Made by a program: the position numbers and the translations under genes
Shown here: one piece after another, positions 41,739 to 51,100 of the stretch
Position numbering within the stretch: position 1 is the first letter of the stretch
Layout: each line of letters starts with the position of its first letter
Notes under the pieces: generated by a model
Seen by the model: only the letters and a program-made list of their open reading frames with translations
Databases searched by the model: none
Told to the model about the DNA's origin: nothing
Assembly: GCA_021792635.1 (NCBI GenBank)
Contig: JAJYUH010000017.1
Location: 1 to 52,067, forward strand
Direction of reading: 5' to 3'
DNA from: Natronospirales bacterium
GTDB taxonomy: Bacteria > Pseudomonadota > Gammaproteobacteria > Natronospirales > REEB76
Length of the DNA stretch: 52,067 nucleotides

Positions 41739-41758
41739 CGCTGTATTAAAACAGCGGC
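41739..41758 (-). other. Inverted repeat between tsaB and phoB
   Basis: CCGCTGT and ACAGCGG flank a six-base AT-rich loop, 15 bp after the tsaB stop and 22 bp before the phoB ATG. No T-run follows. It may be a weak terminator for yoaA-tsaB, a leader hairpin of phoB or an operator palindrome. Confidence 0.45.
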
Positions 41759-41772
41759 GTGTGACAAGCCGG

Positions 41773-42459
41773 TTACAGCGGAGACTTCGGCCAAGCCACC
41801 CGCTCGCGGAGATACACGGGCAGCGCCGCCTCCGCAGCCACGGTCTGCCCCCGCGCCAGAGCCTGTCCGGCAAGGGTGGCAACATCACGTGCTGCCGGCA
41901 ATAGCGTGTCGTCCCGACCTGCCAGCTCCGTGTGCAGCCGCCCCATTAACGTCTTTCCATGAACACGCAACCCCGGACCCGCTGCGAACCAGGGGCCCGC
42001 ATCGGGCAACTGTATCCTTTCCGGTGTGACCAGCAACTCCTCACCGCTGGCGCTGATAGCGCCTCCGGCTGACACCCTGTAGGTACAGCAGTACACCTCA
42101 CCCATGCGTGCATCCAGACAAGACAGTACTCTGTTACTGCCATACAGGCGGTATGCGCCCACTGCCAAAGCCATGAGATCCGACACCGGTACCACCGGCC
42201 GATCCACTCCAAAGGCAAGGCCCTGAATCATCGCTGCCGCGACGCGTACGCCCGTAAACCCCCCGGGACCTCGTCCGAAAGCCAGAGCATCGAGTTGCGC
42301 AAGCGAAACGCCCGCCGCGGAAAGCAAGGCTTCCACCATGGGTAAAACCAACTCCGCATGTGCACGCACCGCGGTTTGGCAGCGCTCCTCAATATGATCT
42401 TCAAGCATCAATGCCGCGGAACAGCGCTCCGTTGCAGTATCCACTGCCAGTATTCTCAT
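41773..42459 (-). CDS. tsaB: tRNA threonylcarbamoyladenosine biosynthesis protein TsaB
   Basis: Partner of TsaD/TsaE in making t6A37 of ANN-decoding tRNAs. 228 aa from ATG 42459, which overlaps the helicase stop as ATGA. Family landmarks: ILAVDTATERCSAAL at the N-terminus, HAELVLPMVEALL, and LDALAFGRGPGGFTGVRVAAAMIQGLAF. The second actin-like lobe (DARMGEVYCCTYR) is present but shorter than in TsaD, as expected. Confidence 0.95.
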   Translation of the reverse strand: MRILAVDTATERCSAALMLEDHIEERCQTAVRAHAELVLPMVEALLSAAGVSLAQLDALAFGRGPGGFTGVRVAAAMIQGLAFGVDRPVVPVSDLMALAVGAYRLYGSNRVLSCLDARMGEVYCCTYRVSAGGAISASGEELLVTPERIQLPDAGPWFAAGPGLRVHGKTLMGRLHTELAGRDDTLLPAARDVATLAGQALARGQTVAAEAALPVYLRERVAWPKSPL

Positions 42460-44420
42460 GCCGGTACCCGCTGCACGCTGACCGGCAGAATGCGCACAAA
42501 GAACGCCTGTACTTCCTCCAGCTTTCTGGTACGCGGCATGGGTGGCAAGCTCTCCAGGAATAATTTGCCGTAACCCTTTTGCGTTATGCGAGGATCGCAC
42601 AACATCAATACACCGGTATCGGTATCGTCACGGATAAGTCTTCCCACGCCTTGTTTGAGGGCTAGAACCGCCTGCGGTAACTGGTACTCAATGAACGGAT
42701 CATGTCCCTGGCGTGCGAGCGTCGCAAGACGGGCCTTCATAACCGGATCGCCGGGCGACGCGAACGGCAGCCGGTCGATCACCACCAACGACAGTGCCGA
42801 TCCCTTTACATCCACTCCCTCCCAGAAACTGGCCGTCCCCAAAAGTACCGCATTGCCCAATTCGCGGAAGCGCTCCAATAAGCGCCGCCGTGGCGCCTCA
42901 CCCTGTACCAACAGGGGGAACTCCAGCCGGCCTCGCAGTTGCTCCGCAGCTTCCTGCAATGCCCGGTGGCTGGTGAACAGCAGGAAGGCGCGACCACCGC
43001 TTGCATGGATCACCGGCAATGCCGCCCACACCACCGCCGCAGTATAGCCCGGTGTATTCACATCCGGCAGGCCGGAGGGAAGATAGAGCAACGCGTTATC
43101 CTCATAATCAAACGGGCTGCCGAGCAACAGCTCCTGTGCCTCCTCAAGTCCGAGCCGTTCGCGAAAGTGTCCAAACCCGCCATGAATGGACAGAGTGGCG
43201 GATATAAAGACCCATGCACAATGCGTCTCCCGCATACATGCCTGAAAGCGGCCGGCCGCATCCAGCGGTGTCAGATTAAGGCTGAAGCCACGGCCATGCC
43301 GCTCGACCCAGCGCACCTGCTCCCCATCCGGCTCTTCCTCGACAAACTGCCCCAGACGCATGACGACGACTGCCATCCGCTGCCGGCAGTTCTCCATCCC
43401 TGTGGAGCGTTCAGCAAGTATTTCCAGGGCCTGTCCTGATTGCTGCAGAGCGGTACCCAGCACTTGTAGTGCCGTCTGCAGACCGTGCCGGGGATGCAGC
43501 TCCCGCCATTCGGTTCGGATTGCCACCTGACTGAAATGCCGCTGCAGATCGGCAAGGGATACTTCTACCCTTGCCAGCGCAGCTTCAAAGCCTGGCATGT
43601 CCGCCGCCGCCCGGTATTCCCGCCGGGTATCCTGTACCAGTTCCTGGAGCTGCCGGCTGGAAAGGCCCATGCTGAAATGCTGTATGGCCATATCCGGCAA
43701 CTGATGGGCCTCATCCACGATGATCGCATCCACACCTGGCAGCAGTGCGCCGAAGCCTGCCTCCTTGAGCAGCATGTCGGCCAGCAGCAAGTGATGGTTA
43801 ACCACCACAATATCCGCTGCCTGCGCCCGACGGCGCGCCTCAATCACGCAACAATGCACATACTCCGGACATTCCTGGCCGAGACAATTTTCTGCCGTGG
43901 ATGTAACCTGTGGCCAAACTGGAGAATTTTCCGGTACCACACCAAGCTCCGCGATCTCGCCGCTGTGTGTGCCGCGCGCCCAATCACTGATATAGGCGAG
44001 TTCACGCCTGCTCCCCGTTTTATCAAACAGCCCTTCGCTACTGTTTAAAATGAGCCCGAGACGATGCCGGCAGAGATAGTTGGATCGGCCCTTGAGCAGA
44101 GTCATTTTCACCGGCATGCCCAGCACATCGCGTACCGCCGGCAAGTCACGGTGATATAACTGGTCTTGGAGCGCACGCGTACCGGTGGAGATCAGGATAC
44201 GTTTCCCTGACAGCAGCGCCGGTATAAGGTACGCAAAGGTCTTGCCCGTACCCGTACCGGCTTCGGCAATCAGCATTTCCTGCCTTGACAGTGCACGGCC
44301 CACAGCCTGGGCCAGTACCTGCTGCGTGGTACGCGGAGTAAATCCCGGCAATTTCTCCGCGAATACGCCATCCGCGCCCAGTAACCCGGAACAGTCTGGG
44401 GTACTTCCGGGAGAACTCAT
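42456..44420 (-). CDS. yoaA: DinG/YoaA-type Fe-S ATP-dependent DNA helicase
   Basis: XPD-like superfamily 2 helicase of 654 aa acting in DNA repair and replication-fork maintenance. Motif I is AEAGTGTGKTFAYLIPALL (about 52-70), the iron-sulfur cysteines lie in SNYLCRHRL and ENCLGQECPEYVHCC (between motifs Ia and II), motif II is IIVDEAHQLPD, and motifs V-VI are LGTASFWEGVDVKG and KQGVGRLIRDDTDTG. The length and placement next to tsaB match YoaA rather than the longer DinG of E. coli. Confidence 0.93.
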   Translation of the reverse strand: MSSPGSTPDCSGLLGADGVFAEKLPGFTPRTTQQVLAQAVGRALSRQEMLIAEAGTGTGKTFAYLIPALLSGKRILISTGTRALQDQLYHRDLPAVRDVLGMPVKMTLLKGRSNYLCRHRLGLILNSSEGLFDKTGSRRELAYISDWARGTHSGEIAELGVVPENSPVWPQVTSTAENCLGQECPEYVHCCVIEARRRAQAADIVVVNHHLLLADMLLKEAGFGALLPGVDAIIVDEAHQLPDMAIQHFSMGLSSRQLQELVQDTRREYRAAADMPGFEAALARVEVSLADLQRHFSQVAIRTEWRELHPRHGLQTALQVLGTALQQSGQALEILAERSTGMENCRQRMAVVVMRLGQFVEEEPDGEQVRWVERHGRGFSLNLTPLDAAGRFQACMRETHCAWVFISATLSIHGGFGHFRERLGLEEAQELLLGSPFDYEDNALLYLPSGLPDVNTPGYTAAVVWAALPVIHASGGRAFLLFTSHRALQEAAEQLRGRLEFPLLVQGEAPRRRLLERFRELGNAVLLGTASFWEGVDVKGSALSLVVIDRLPFASPGDPVMKARLATLARQGHDPFIEYQLPQAVLALKQGVGRLIRDDTDTGVLMLCDPRITQKGYGKLFLESLPPMPRTRKLEEVQAFFVRILPVSVQRVPA

Positions 44421-44446
44421 GCCCTGCGTGGTTAAAGTCCGGATTG

Positions 44447-45193
44447 TCAGGGCGCAAGGTCCAAGGGCGATTTCTTGAGTGCGTCCACCTGCGTCTGACT
44501 CAGCACGTTCTGCTGGGCATCCATCTGCAGTATGGCGTTGCGCAGTGCCAGGACCTTACCCTGGTTTCCCAATGACTCAACGTCCCCCGGGTCAGCTGCC
44601 AAGGCGACCAATAACGCAATATCCTGCGGTTGCAGTTGCACAAATGGTTTCTTGAAATAAACCAGGCTGGCTGCGGCAAACCCGCGAACCGGCTGACCAT
44701 TGTGCTGCCCCAGATTGACATCATTGATAAAGGCTTCAAGAATATCCGTGCGGGAATAACGCAACTGCAAAGCTACCGACATTGTGGCAATGGAGGGAGC
44801 GGAAGCATCTGGAAAATACCCGCGCACCAAACGGCTGGTCAGCGGGCTAAGGGTCATATTGCTGTTATTGTAGAAATTCGGATCCATGGCGGCCAACAAT
44901 GTATTCGGAAGAAATTGCGTGGTGGTCTGCAAATTCAGGGTCACGCGATTGCGCCCTAATGCATTGGCTGTGCGGTCAGCGACGAAGCGACTGTCAATCT
45001 CGTGGGTCAGCCAGCCCATGTAGCCAAGCGCGGCCAAGATGACCAGAACCGTGATCATCAGCGCAATAAGTACTCCCTGGGACGTGTGTTTAGCGGCCGA
45101 TCGTTTCGTGGCTCGCTCGCGACGCCGACGGATCACCCGCTGGGTGTCGTCACTGCGGCGCTTGAGAACCTCCCTGATTGTGTGCTCGCCCAT
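44447..45193 (-). CDS. Membrane-anchored, catalytically degenerate GT51 (PBP1b-like) protein
   Basis: 248 aa with AGGAG before ATG 45193. A strongly basic cytoplasmic N-terminus (RRRRERATKR) precedes one membrane helix at about 41-60. The rest resembles only the peptidoglycan glycosyltransferase domain of PBP1b: LPNTLLAAMDPNFYNN (98-110), ALQLRYSRTDILEAFINDVN (141-160), then GFAAASLVYFKKP. Key catalytic elements are missing: the Glu of the EDRHF motif is Met, and the STLTQQ and RKxxE blocks with the second Glu are deleted. No transpeptidase domain follows. It is coherent and well started, so it may act as a binding or regulatory protein; activity is very unlikely. Confidence 0.75.
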   Translation of the reverse strand: MGEHTIREVLKRRSDDTQRVIRRRRERATKRSAAKHTSQGVLIALMITVLVILAALGYMGWLTHEIDSRFVADRTANALGRNRVTLNLQTTTQFLPNTLLAAMDPNFYNNSNMTLSPLTSRLVRGYFPDASAPSIATMSVALQLRYSRTDILEAFINDVNLGQHNGQPVRGFAAASLVYFKKPFVQLQPQDIALLVALAADPGDVESLGNQGKVLALRNAILQMDAQQNVLSQTQVDALKKSPLDLAP

Positions 45194-45313
45194 AACCCAC
45201 TCCTGCCAAAAACATCGAAACCACCCGGCAGCATTCTAGCATCCATGTCCACCGCTTGCGTGCCATCATGCGACCGGTATGGGGCTCCATAACCTCCTGC
45301 ACGCCGTGGGCGT

Positions 45314-45319
45314 TATAAT
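45314..45319 (+). promoter_or_regulatory. Consensus -10 element upstream of pckG
   Basis: A perfect TATAAT lies 66 bp before the pckG ATG in the 191 bp gap shared with the divergent GT51-like gene. No good -35 is found at 16-18 bp, so activator dependence is possible, which would suit a gluconeogenic gene. Confidence 0.45.
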
Positions 45320-45384
45320 ACTGGCTTAATGGCGCCGGGACGCGCCCAGCCTTCTCTTACTCACTGCCAACACACGGGCTAGCA

Positions 45385-47127
45385 ATGACCACGAATAGAG
45401 CGCTTTCTGACTGGGTCGCACAGACTGCAAACCACACCCAACCAGACCGCATACACTGGTGCGATGGTTCGGATATCGAGTATCGGGGTCTGGTGGATGG
45501 GATGCTGAAAGACGGCATGCTCCAGGAGCTTAACCAGAAAACTCACCCCAACTGCTATCTGCACCGCTCTAACCCCCAGGATGTGGCACGGGTGGAACAT
45601 CTGACGTTCATCTGCAGCCACAGCCAGGCAGATGCCGGTCCCAACAATAACTGGATAGACCCGCAGGAAGCCCATGCAAAAATTGATGCGCTATTCAAAG
45701 ATTCCATGCAGGGCCGCACCTTGTACGTAATCCCCTACTGTATGGGGCCCAGCGATTCGCCATTATCCCGTTGCGGGGTGGAAATCACCGACAGCCCCTA
45801 CGTGGCCGCCAACATGAAACTCATGACGCGCATGGGCAACGTGGCGCTGAAACGCATCGAGCAGGATGGCGAATTTGTGAAGGGTCTGCATTCCATGGGG
45901 GACCTCAACCCTGATCGCCGCTTTATCATGCATTTCCCCGAGGAACTCACCATCAAGAGCTTCGGTTCTGGTTACGGCGGCAACGCCCTGCTGGGCAAGA
46001 AGTGCCACGCATTACGCATCGCCAGCTGGCAGGCTAAACGCGAAGGCTGGCTCGCCGAGCATATGCTGATCATGGGTGTCGAAAACCCCCAGGGTGAAAC
46101 TCACTACATCGCCGCCGCCTTCCCCTCCGCCTGCGGCAAGACCAATCTCGCCATGCTGATCCCGCCGGAATCCCACCGGGGCTGGAAAATATGGACCATC
46201 GGGGATGATATCTGCTGGATGCATCTCGGCGAGGATGGCAGGCTGTGGGCCATCAATCCGGAAGCAGGGTTTTTCGGTGTGCTGCCAGGTACCAACCCCA
46301 AGACCAACAAGAATGCTTATGACATGATCACTCACGATACGATTTTCACCAACGTGGCGCTGACCAGGGACAACCGGCCTTGGTGGGAAGGGCTGAAGGA
46401 AGGTTCCCCGGTAGTGGACTGGCAAGGTCGTCCGTACGATGGCAGAAATGGTACGGCCGCCCACCCCAACTCGCGCTTCACGGTATCGGCGCAGCAAAAT
46501 CCCGGCTATTCACCGAAATCAGAGGATCCAAGCGGCGTACCCATCTCCGCCATCATCTTCGGTGGGCGACGTGCTGACGTAGCCCCATTGGTGTATGAAG
46601 CTCGGAACTGGATTCACGGCGTATTGATGGGCGCCGGTGTTGCCTCCGAAACTACCGCTGCTGCCACGGGCAGGGTGGGTGTAGTACGTCGCGATCCCAT
46701 GGCCATGAAACCTTTCTGCGGTTACAACTTCGCCGATTACTGGAATTACTGGTTGTCATTTGCCGACAAGTCAACAACCCTGCCGAAGATTTTTCATGTG
46801 AATTGGTTCCGTCAGGATAAGGATGGCAAATTCATGTGGCCTGGGTTTGGTGAAAATCTGCGCGTGCTTCGCTGGATTCTTGACCGCTGCGACGGCAAGG
46901 CACGGGGCCGGGAGACTGCTATCGGGTATGTGCCGGCAAGCGGGGCTATTGACACCCGCGGCCTCGATGTGGACGCTGACACCATGCGGGCACTGCTGGA
47001 AGTAAATCCTGACAAATGGCGAAATGAAATGCAGATCCTCGATGAATATTTCTCCAGTTACGGCGAGCGCCTGCCCTCGAGACTGAGGGAAGCACATCGG
47101 CAGGTGGCGGCCGCTTTATCCCGATAA
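45385..47127 (+). CDS. pckG: Phosphoenolpyruvate carboxykinase (GTP)
   Basis: Converts oxaloacetate and GTP to PEP in gluconeogenesis, or runs in reverse for anaplerosis. 580 aa, at the short end of the ~600-residue family. Landmarks: IHWCDGSDIEYRGLVDGM at the N-terminus, YVIPYCMGPSDSPLS, NALLGKKCHALRIAS, the P-loop with the reactive Cys in AAFPSACGKTNLAM, IGDDICWMHLGEDGRLWAIN, and GFFGVLPGTNPKTNKNA. This is the GTP-dependent enzyme (metazoan/actinobacterial type), not the ATP enzyme of E. coli. It converges on the FHA gene with a 65 bp gap lacking a clear terminator. Confidence 0.97.
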   Translation: MTTNRALSDWVAQTANHTQPDRIHWCDGSDIEYRGLVDGMLKDGMLQELNQKTHPNCYLHRSNPQDVARVEHLTFICSHSQADAGPNNNWIDPQEAHAKIDALFKDSMQGRTLYVIPYCMGPSDSPLSRCGVEITDSPYVAANMKLMTRMGNVALKRIEQDGEFVKGLHSMGDLNPDRRFIMHFPEELTIKSFGSGYGGNALLGKKCHALRIASWQAKREGWLAEHMLIMGVENPQGETHYIAAAFPSACGKTNLAMLIPPESHRGWKIWTIGDDICWMHLGEDGRLWAINPEAGFFGVLPGTNPKTNKNAYDMITHDTIFTNVALTRDNRPWWEGLKEGSPVVDWQGRPYDGRNGTAAHPNSRFTVSAQQNPGYSPKSEDPSGVPISAIIFGGRRADVAPLVYEARNWIHGVLMGAGVASETTAAATGRVGVVRRDPMAMKPFCGYNFADYWNYWLSFADKSTTLPKIFHVNWFRQDKDGKFMWPGFGENLRVLRWILDRCDGKARGRETAIGYVPASGAIDTRGLDVDADTMRALLEVNPDKWRNEMQILDEYFSSYGERLPSRLREAHRQVAAALSR

Positions 47128-47192
47128 TCCTCCCTGATGGCGGATAAAAACCCCTCTGGATGCAAGCTCTCCGTCAGCATGACAGAGGCAGC

Positions 47193-48098
47193 CTAGCCCT
47201 GCTGCTCCGTCACTGTGTCACTGCGGGTGCTGGCAAGCAATTCCGGCCGAACGTAGGTACCGCGTGAGGAAACATCCATCAGGTTTATACGTTTATTCTC
47301 ACTGATTTCAACTATCAGGTGTTGCCTGGAAACATCAGTATGCACATGGTTTAAGTGAATATCGCACTCGGAGGAACGCCCGATGGTGTTGCGTCCCACT
47401 TTCAACGGGTAGGCGCTGCCCGCCTCACTCTCCTTGAACAAAACAACCCCACCCCGCTTGGCCAGACGATAGCGGTTAGTTCCCAGAAACAGCGTGATAT
47501 CCGGCTTCTCATCCATATCCACTTCCACGGTGTGACAATGTGGCAGGCGTGAGTATTTCTCCAATACAGCAGTTGCGGATGGTGCAGATACTTCATCCAA
47601 CCCTGCTCGGCTGGGAGCAGCAGTCAGAGACGGTTCGCTGCCCCCGGACCGCTCCTGATGCTGGCGAAACCCGTCCAGAGCATCCCGGCGCGTTTCCAGA
47701 AATCGCAGGTATTGTGCCAAGGCCTCACGCTGATAATCCTCGGCGACATGCTGCGCATTTCCAAGGGTAAACAGGATAGAAGGCCAGTCATGATCATCCG
47801 GAACCTTGCTGATATCGAGACGCCGCCACAGATTGGCAATGGGTTCGCCACTCTCCTTCGCGCTCACCATGACATCCATGACATTCTGATGTGCGTGCAG
47901 CATCTTGCGGGCTTCGCGCTGCAGAGCGCGCTCACCGAGCCGCGCGAATTCTTCCAGGCGATCGCCGGGTACGGCAAGACGCGCCTTCAGGAAACGTACA
48001 AATTCCTCCTGAGAAGCGAAAACCTTGCTAACGCCACCGATTTGGATCTTCAAAGTTCGGCGACCAATAATGGCGACAATGTGCTTAAGGGTAGACAT
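47193..48098 (-). CDS. FHA-domain protein with unrecognised N-terminal region
   Basis: 301 aa from ATG 48098 (GTG 48110 is an alternative; neither has a clear Shine-Dalgarno). Residues ~215-290 are a forkhead-associated, phosphothreonine-binding domain: YPLKVGRNTIGRSSECDIHL, then DVSRQHLIVEI and LMDVSSRGTYVR, with the Gly-Arg, Ser and Arg-His residues that contact phosphopeptide. The first ~150 residues are helical and charged (EEFVRFLKARLAVPGDRLEE; EDYQREALAQYLRFLETRRD) and match nothing I know. It starts 4-16 bp after the adhesin stop, so the two are probably co-transcribed. Phosphoprotein signalling linked to surface display or secretion is a guess from position. Confidence 0.85.
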   Translation of the reverse strand: MSTLKHIVAIIGRRTLKIQIGGVSKVFASQEEFVRFLKARLAVPGDRLEEFARLGERALQREARKMLHAHQNVMDVMVSAKESGEPIANLWRRLDISKVPDDHDWPSILFTLGNAQHVAEDYQREALAQYLRFLETRRDALDGFRQHQERSGGSEPSLTAAPSRAGLDEVSAPSATAVLEKYSRLPHCHTVEVDMDEKPDITLFLGTNRYRLAKRGGVVLFKESEAGSAYPLKVGRNTIGRSSECDIHLNHVHTDVSRQHLIVEISENKRINLMDVSSRGTYVRPELLASTRSDTVTEQQG

Positions 48099-48114
48099 GA
48101 GTATCGGCACTCAT

Positions 48115-51100
48115 TCAAGTCTTGCCCCGAATCATGCGACGTGTGCGTCTTTCCCGGTGCCCGGACGACACTTGCCCTCCAGTGGATCGTGGGTGACACG
48201 ATTTGCTGTTGGGTCGCTCACACTGATCCGCAGGCAGCATAATACCGGACCCGAAGACATCATATAGGGAAATATTCTGGAAAAGCGACACATCGATAAA
48301 ACCACCCTGTAACAGCCCTCCGGTTTGAGCAAGTGCCGCGATCTGCTGGCCAATGCTGGTGACTTGGCTGTTAGCCTGTACAAAAAGTCCCAGTTGGGCG
48401 GCGATGGTATCGGCAACTACCGCTAACGGACCGATCACCACCGGCAGAGTCGGCGGTGCAAGGAATGACTGTATTGCACCGGTGGCAATCTGCACCTGAG
48501 CGGCACTGCTCGGCACCTGGATATTGAGTTCCTGACCCAGTTGGCCGATTTGGCCGCCGGACACCAGCACTACCGTATTCGCGTTGATGAGTGTCTGCGG
48601 GGCACCCGGATTTTGCATCACACTGTTCTGGCTGCCTGCCACCAGAGTCACGGAATTGGCCGTAAGTGTGCCGCTGTCGAGGGATAGATTACCCATACCG
48701 ACCAGTACCAGCGATGCGGAACTGCCGAGCGTCAGACTGCCATTCACCGTGATATTACCGGCCGCGACCGGCAGGCTGATGCCCACACCGCCGTTGGGCG
48801 CCGGCCCGGCGCCGATGTACAGGGCACCGTCATAGCCATCCATGGCGATAGTGTTCAGCGTGAGACCGCTGCCACTGCCGCCGATATTGACTGCCAAGCC
48901 ATTTGTTTCCGGGAGAAGCGTCAGCGTGGTGTTGCCCCGCACCGAGCCGGCGCCGCCATTAAAACCAATGGCATTGGCCTGTATGGTCGAAGCTGAAGTG
49001 ATGTCCAGTCTGCCGCCGAAATTGATGGCGCCAGTCTTGCTATTCAGCACACCGGCCAGGCTGGCGGAGCCGGATTGATAATTCTGGCTCCCGGAAGTGG
49101 TCACGGAACCCAGGGTAACCGCGGCACTGTTCACCGTAAGGGAGACAAGCGGCGCGCTGCCACCAACGGCACCACCCAAGGTTACCGGGCCGGATGCGGC
49201 CGTAAGCGTAAGCGCGTGTGCACCATCCACCGTACCGCTGATGCTTATGCCGCCACCGGCAGCACTCACCACTACGTCGGAGATCAGCGCCAGATTGCCG
49301 TTCACCGTTACCCCGCCATTCACCGTACTGGACAGGTTGCCGGCAAGCTGCACAGCACCGGTATAGGACTGACCCGCGCTGGTGGTGACATTGCCCAATG
49401 CAACCGTACCGCCGTTGATCGTGAGACTCGCCAGCGGCGTGACCTGACCTACCGGTGAAAGAATAACATTACCGCTACCGCTGTTGACGGCAAGAGCCTG
49501 GCCGCCGGCGGTAAGACCATTGATGCCGGTTGCATGGGAGAAATCCACAGTAGTATTGGTGGTAATGACACTGACGTTCGCTCCGGTAATGGCAATACTG
49601 CCCGTTATGCCACTGGCCAATAGACTGTTCGCCGAGATGTTATTACCCAATGACAACGTGCCACTGGTCTGCAGTGTCAGACTACCCAGATTGCTCACAG
49701 CTTGCAGGTTGATATCCCCGGTGCCGCTATCCAGAGTCAGCGACGATGCCCCGCCGGATCCTGTAATACCCTGATCGAAGATGATGGCGCCGCCGCCGGT
49801 GGTGATGCCGGCGGCTGTTCCGCTGCCTACGGCCGTCGCTGAAGCCAACTGCACACTGCCGCCATTGCCGGTGACGTTGCTGTCGAGTACTACCGGACCT
49901 GCGCCGGTCTGGGCAAGCGCACCGTTCAGGTTAACCGGTCCCGCGACCATGAAGGTGCCACCGTTCTGGATGGTGAGCGTGCCGCGTGTGGTATTGAATC
50001 CTTGCAGGGTAATATTTCCCGGTGCCTGCAAGGTGGTACCGCCGCTGGCGCCACTGGTCACGCCGGTGAAAGTGATGTCACCGCTGGCGGCGGTGACGGT
50101 AACCATGCCGCCGGCAAGATTGCCGCCGATATTGCCGGTTACACCAGTGCCGCCCGTGAGGGACAGGATGCCTGTACCGGAACTCACTGTGCTGTCAAGA
50201 TTCAACTGGCCCGCCGCAACCAGGTTTACATCGCTGCCGCCCCCGGCAGCAATGGTGCCTGCAGTAGTGAGATCCCCACTGCTGGTGGTGAGTGTGATAT
50301 TGCCACCGCTGGTTACCGGTCCATTCGCAATCAGGGCGCCAGCAGAGGTGATGTAAACGGCACCATTATTGGTACTGACGGCACCCAGCGTGAGTGCGCC
50401 CGTATTGCTGATATTGATATCGCCGATACCGCTTACTGCGGCGCTCAGGTTAGCGGTAACGGTCTTGAGCAATGCCGCCGTTGTACCGATACCCGAAGCG
50501 GCGGTAAGGTTGACTGCGCCGGCTGCAACGCTCTGGCCGGCGGTGTCCGTGATGGCGCCGCCGCTTGCGAGCGTCAGCGTACCGCTGCCCAAACTGATGC
50601 CTTGCAGGTTAACGCTACCCACCGTATTTATGAAGGCATTGCCATTGGAAGCGGCGATTTGCAGATTGCCGAGGTTGCCAAGCAGCGGCTTGCTGGCGGA
50701 GCCGATGCTGGTGGCGCCGGAGATGGCCAAGGTACCCGCAGTCACGGTGGCTCCCGCATTGTCGGCGATGGTTCCCACATTGTTGATGGCCAGGGTGGAG
50801 GCTGGAGCGATAAAGGAACCCACGATGTTGACGGTGTCTGCACCACCACCGCCGTTGATGGAACCGCTCACACCGGCGCTCAGATTGAAGGTATCCGCGC
50901 CGGCACCGCCGCTCAGAATCTGGAAGTCACTGAAGGCAAGTGCGGCATCCAGGGTGCCTGCATTACTGCCAGTCACATTCCAGATATTCACGCTGTTCGG
51001 ACCCGCAAGATTATTCAGCAGTCCCACCGCTCCATTCGCACCCACTATATCGGTGATATTATCAAAGCCTCCGGTAATACTCGTCTCCGTGCCTTGCATT

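Noticed and set aside
41717..41772. PHO box upstream of phoB
   Set aside because: Only one partial CTGTCA-like half (CTTGTCA) is present; the second half and spacing do not fit, so no PhoB site is claimed.
47128..47192. Bidirectional terminator between pckG and the FHA gene
   Set aside because: Only short complementary stretches with long loops and no T-runs are present.
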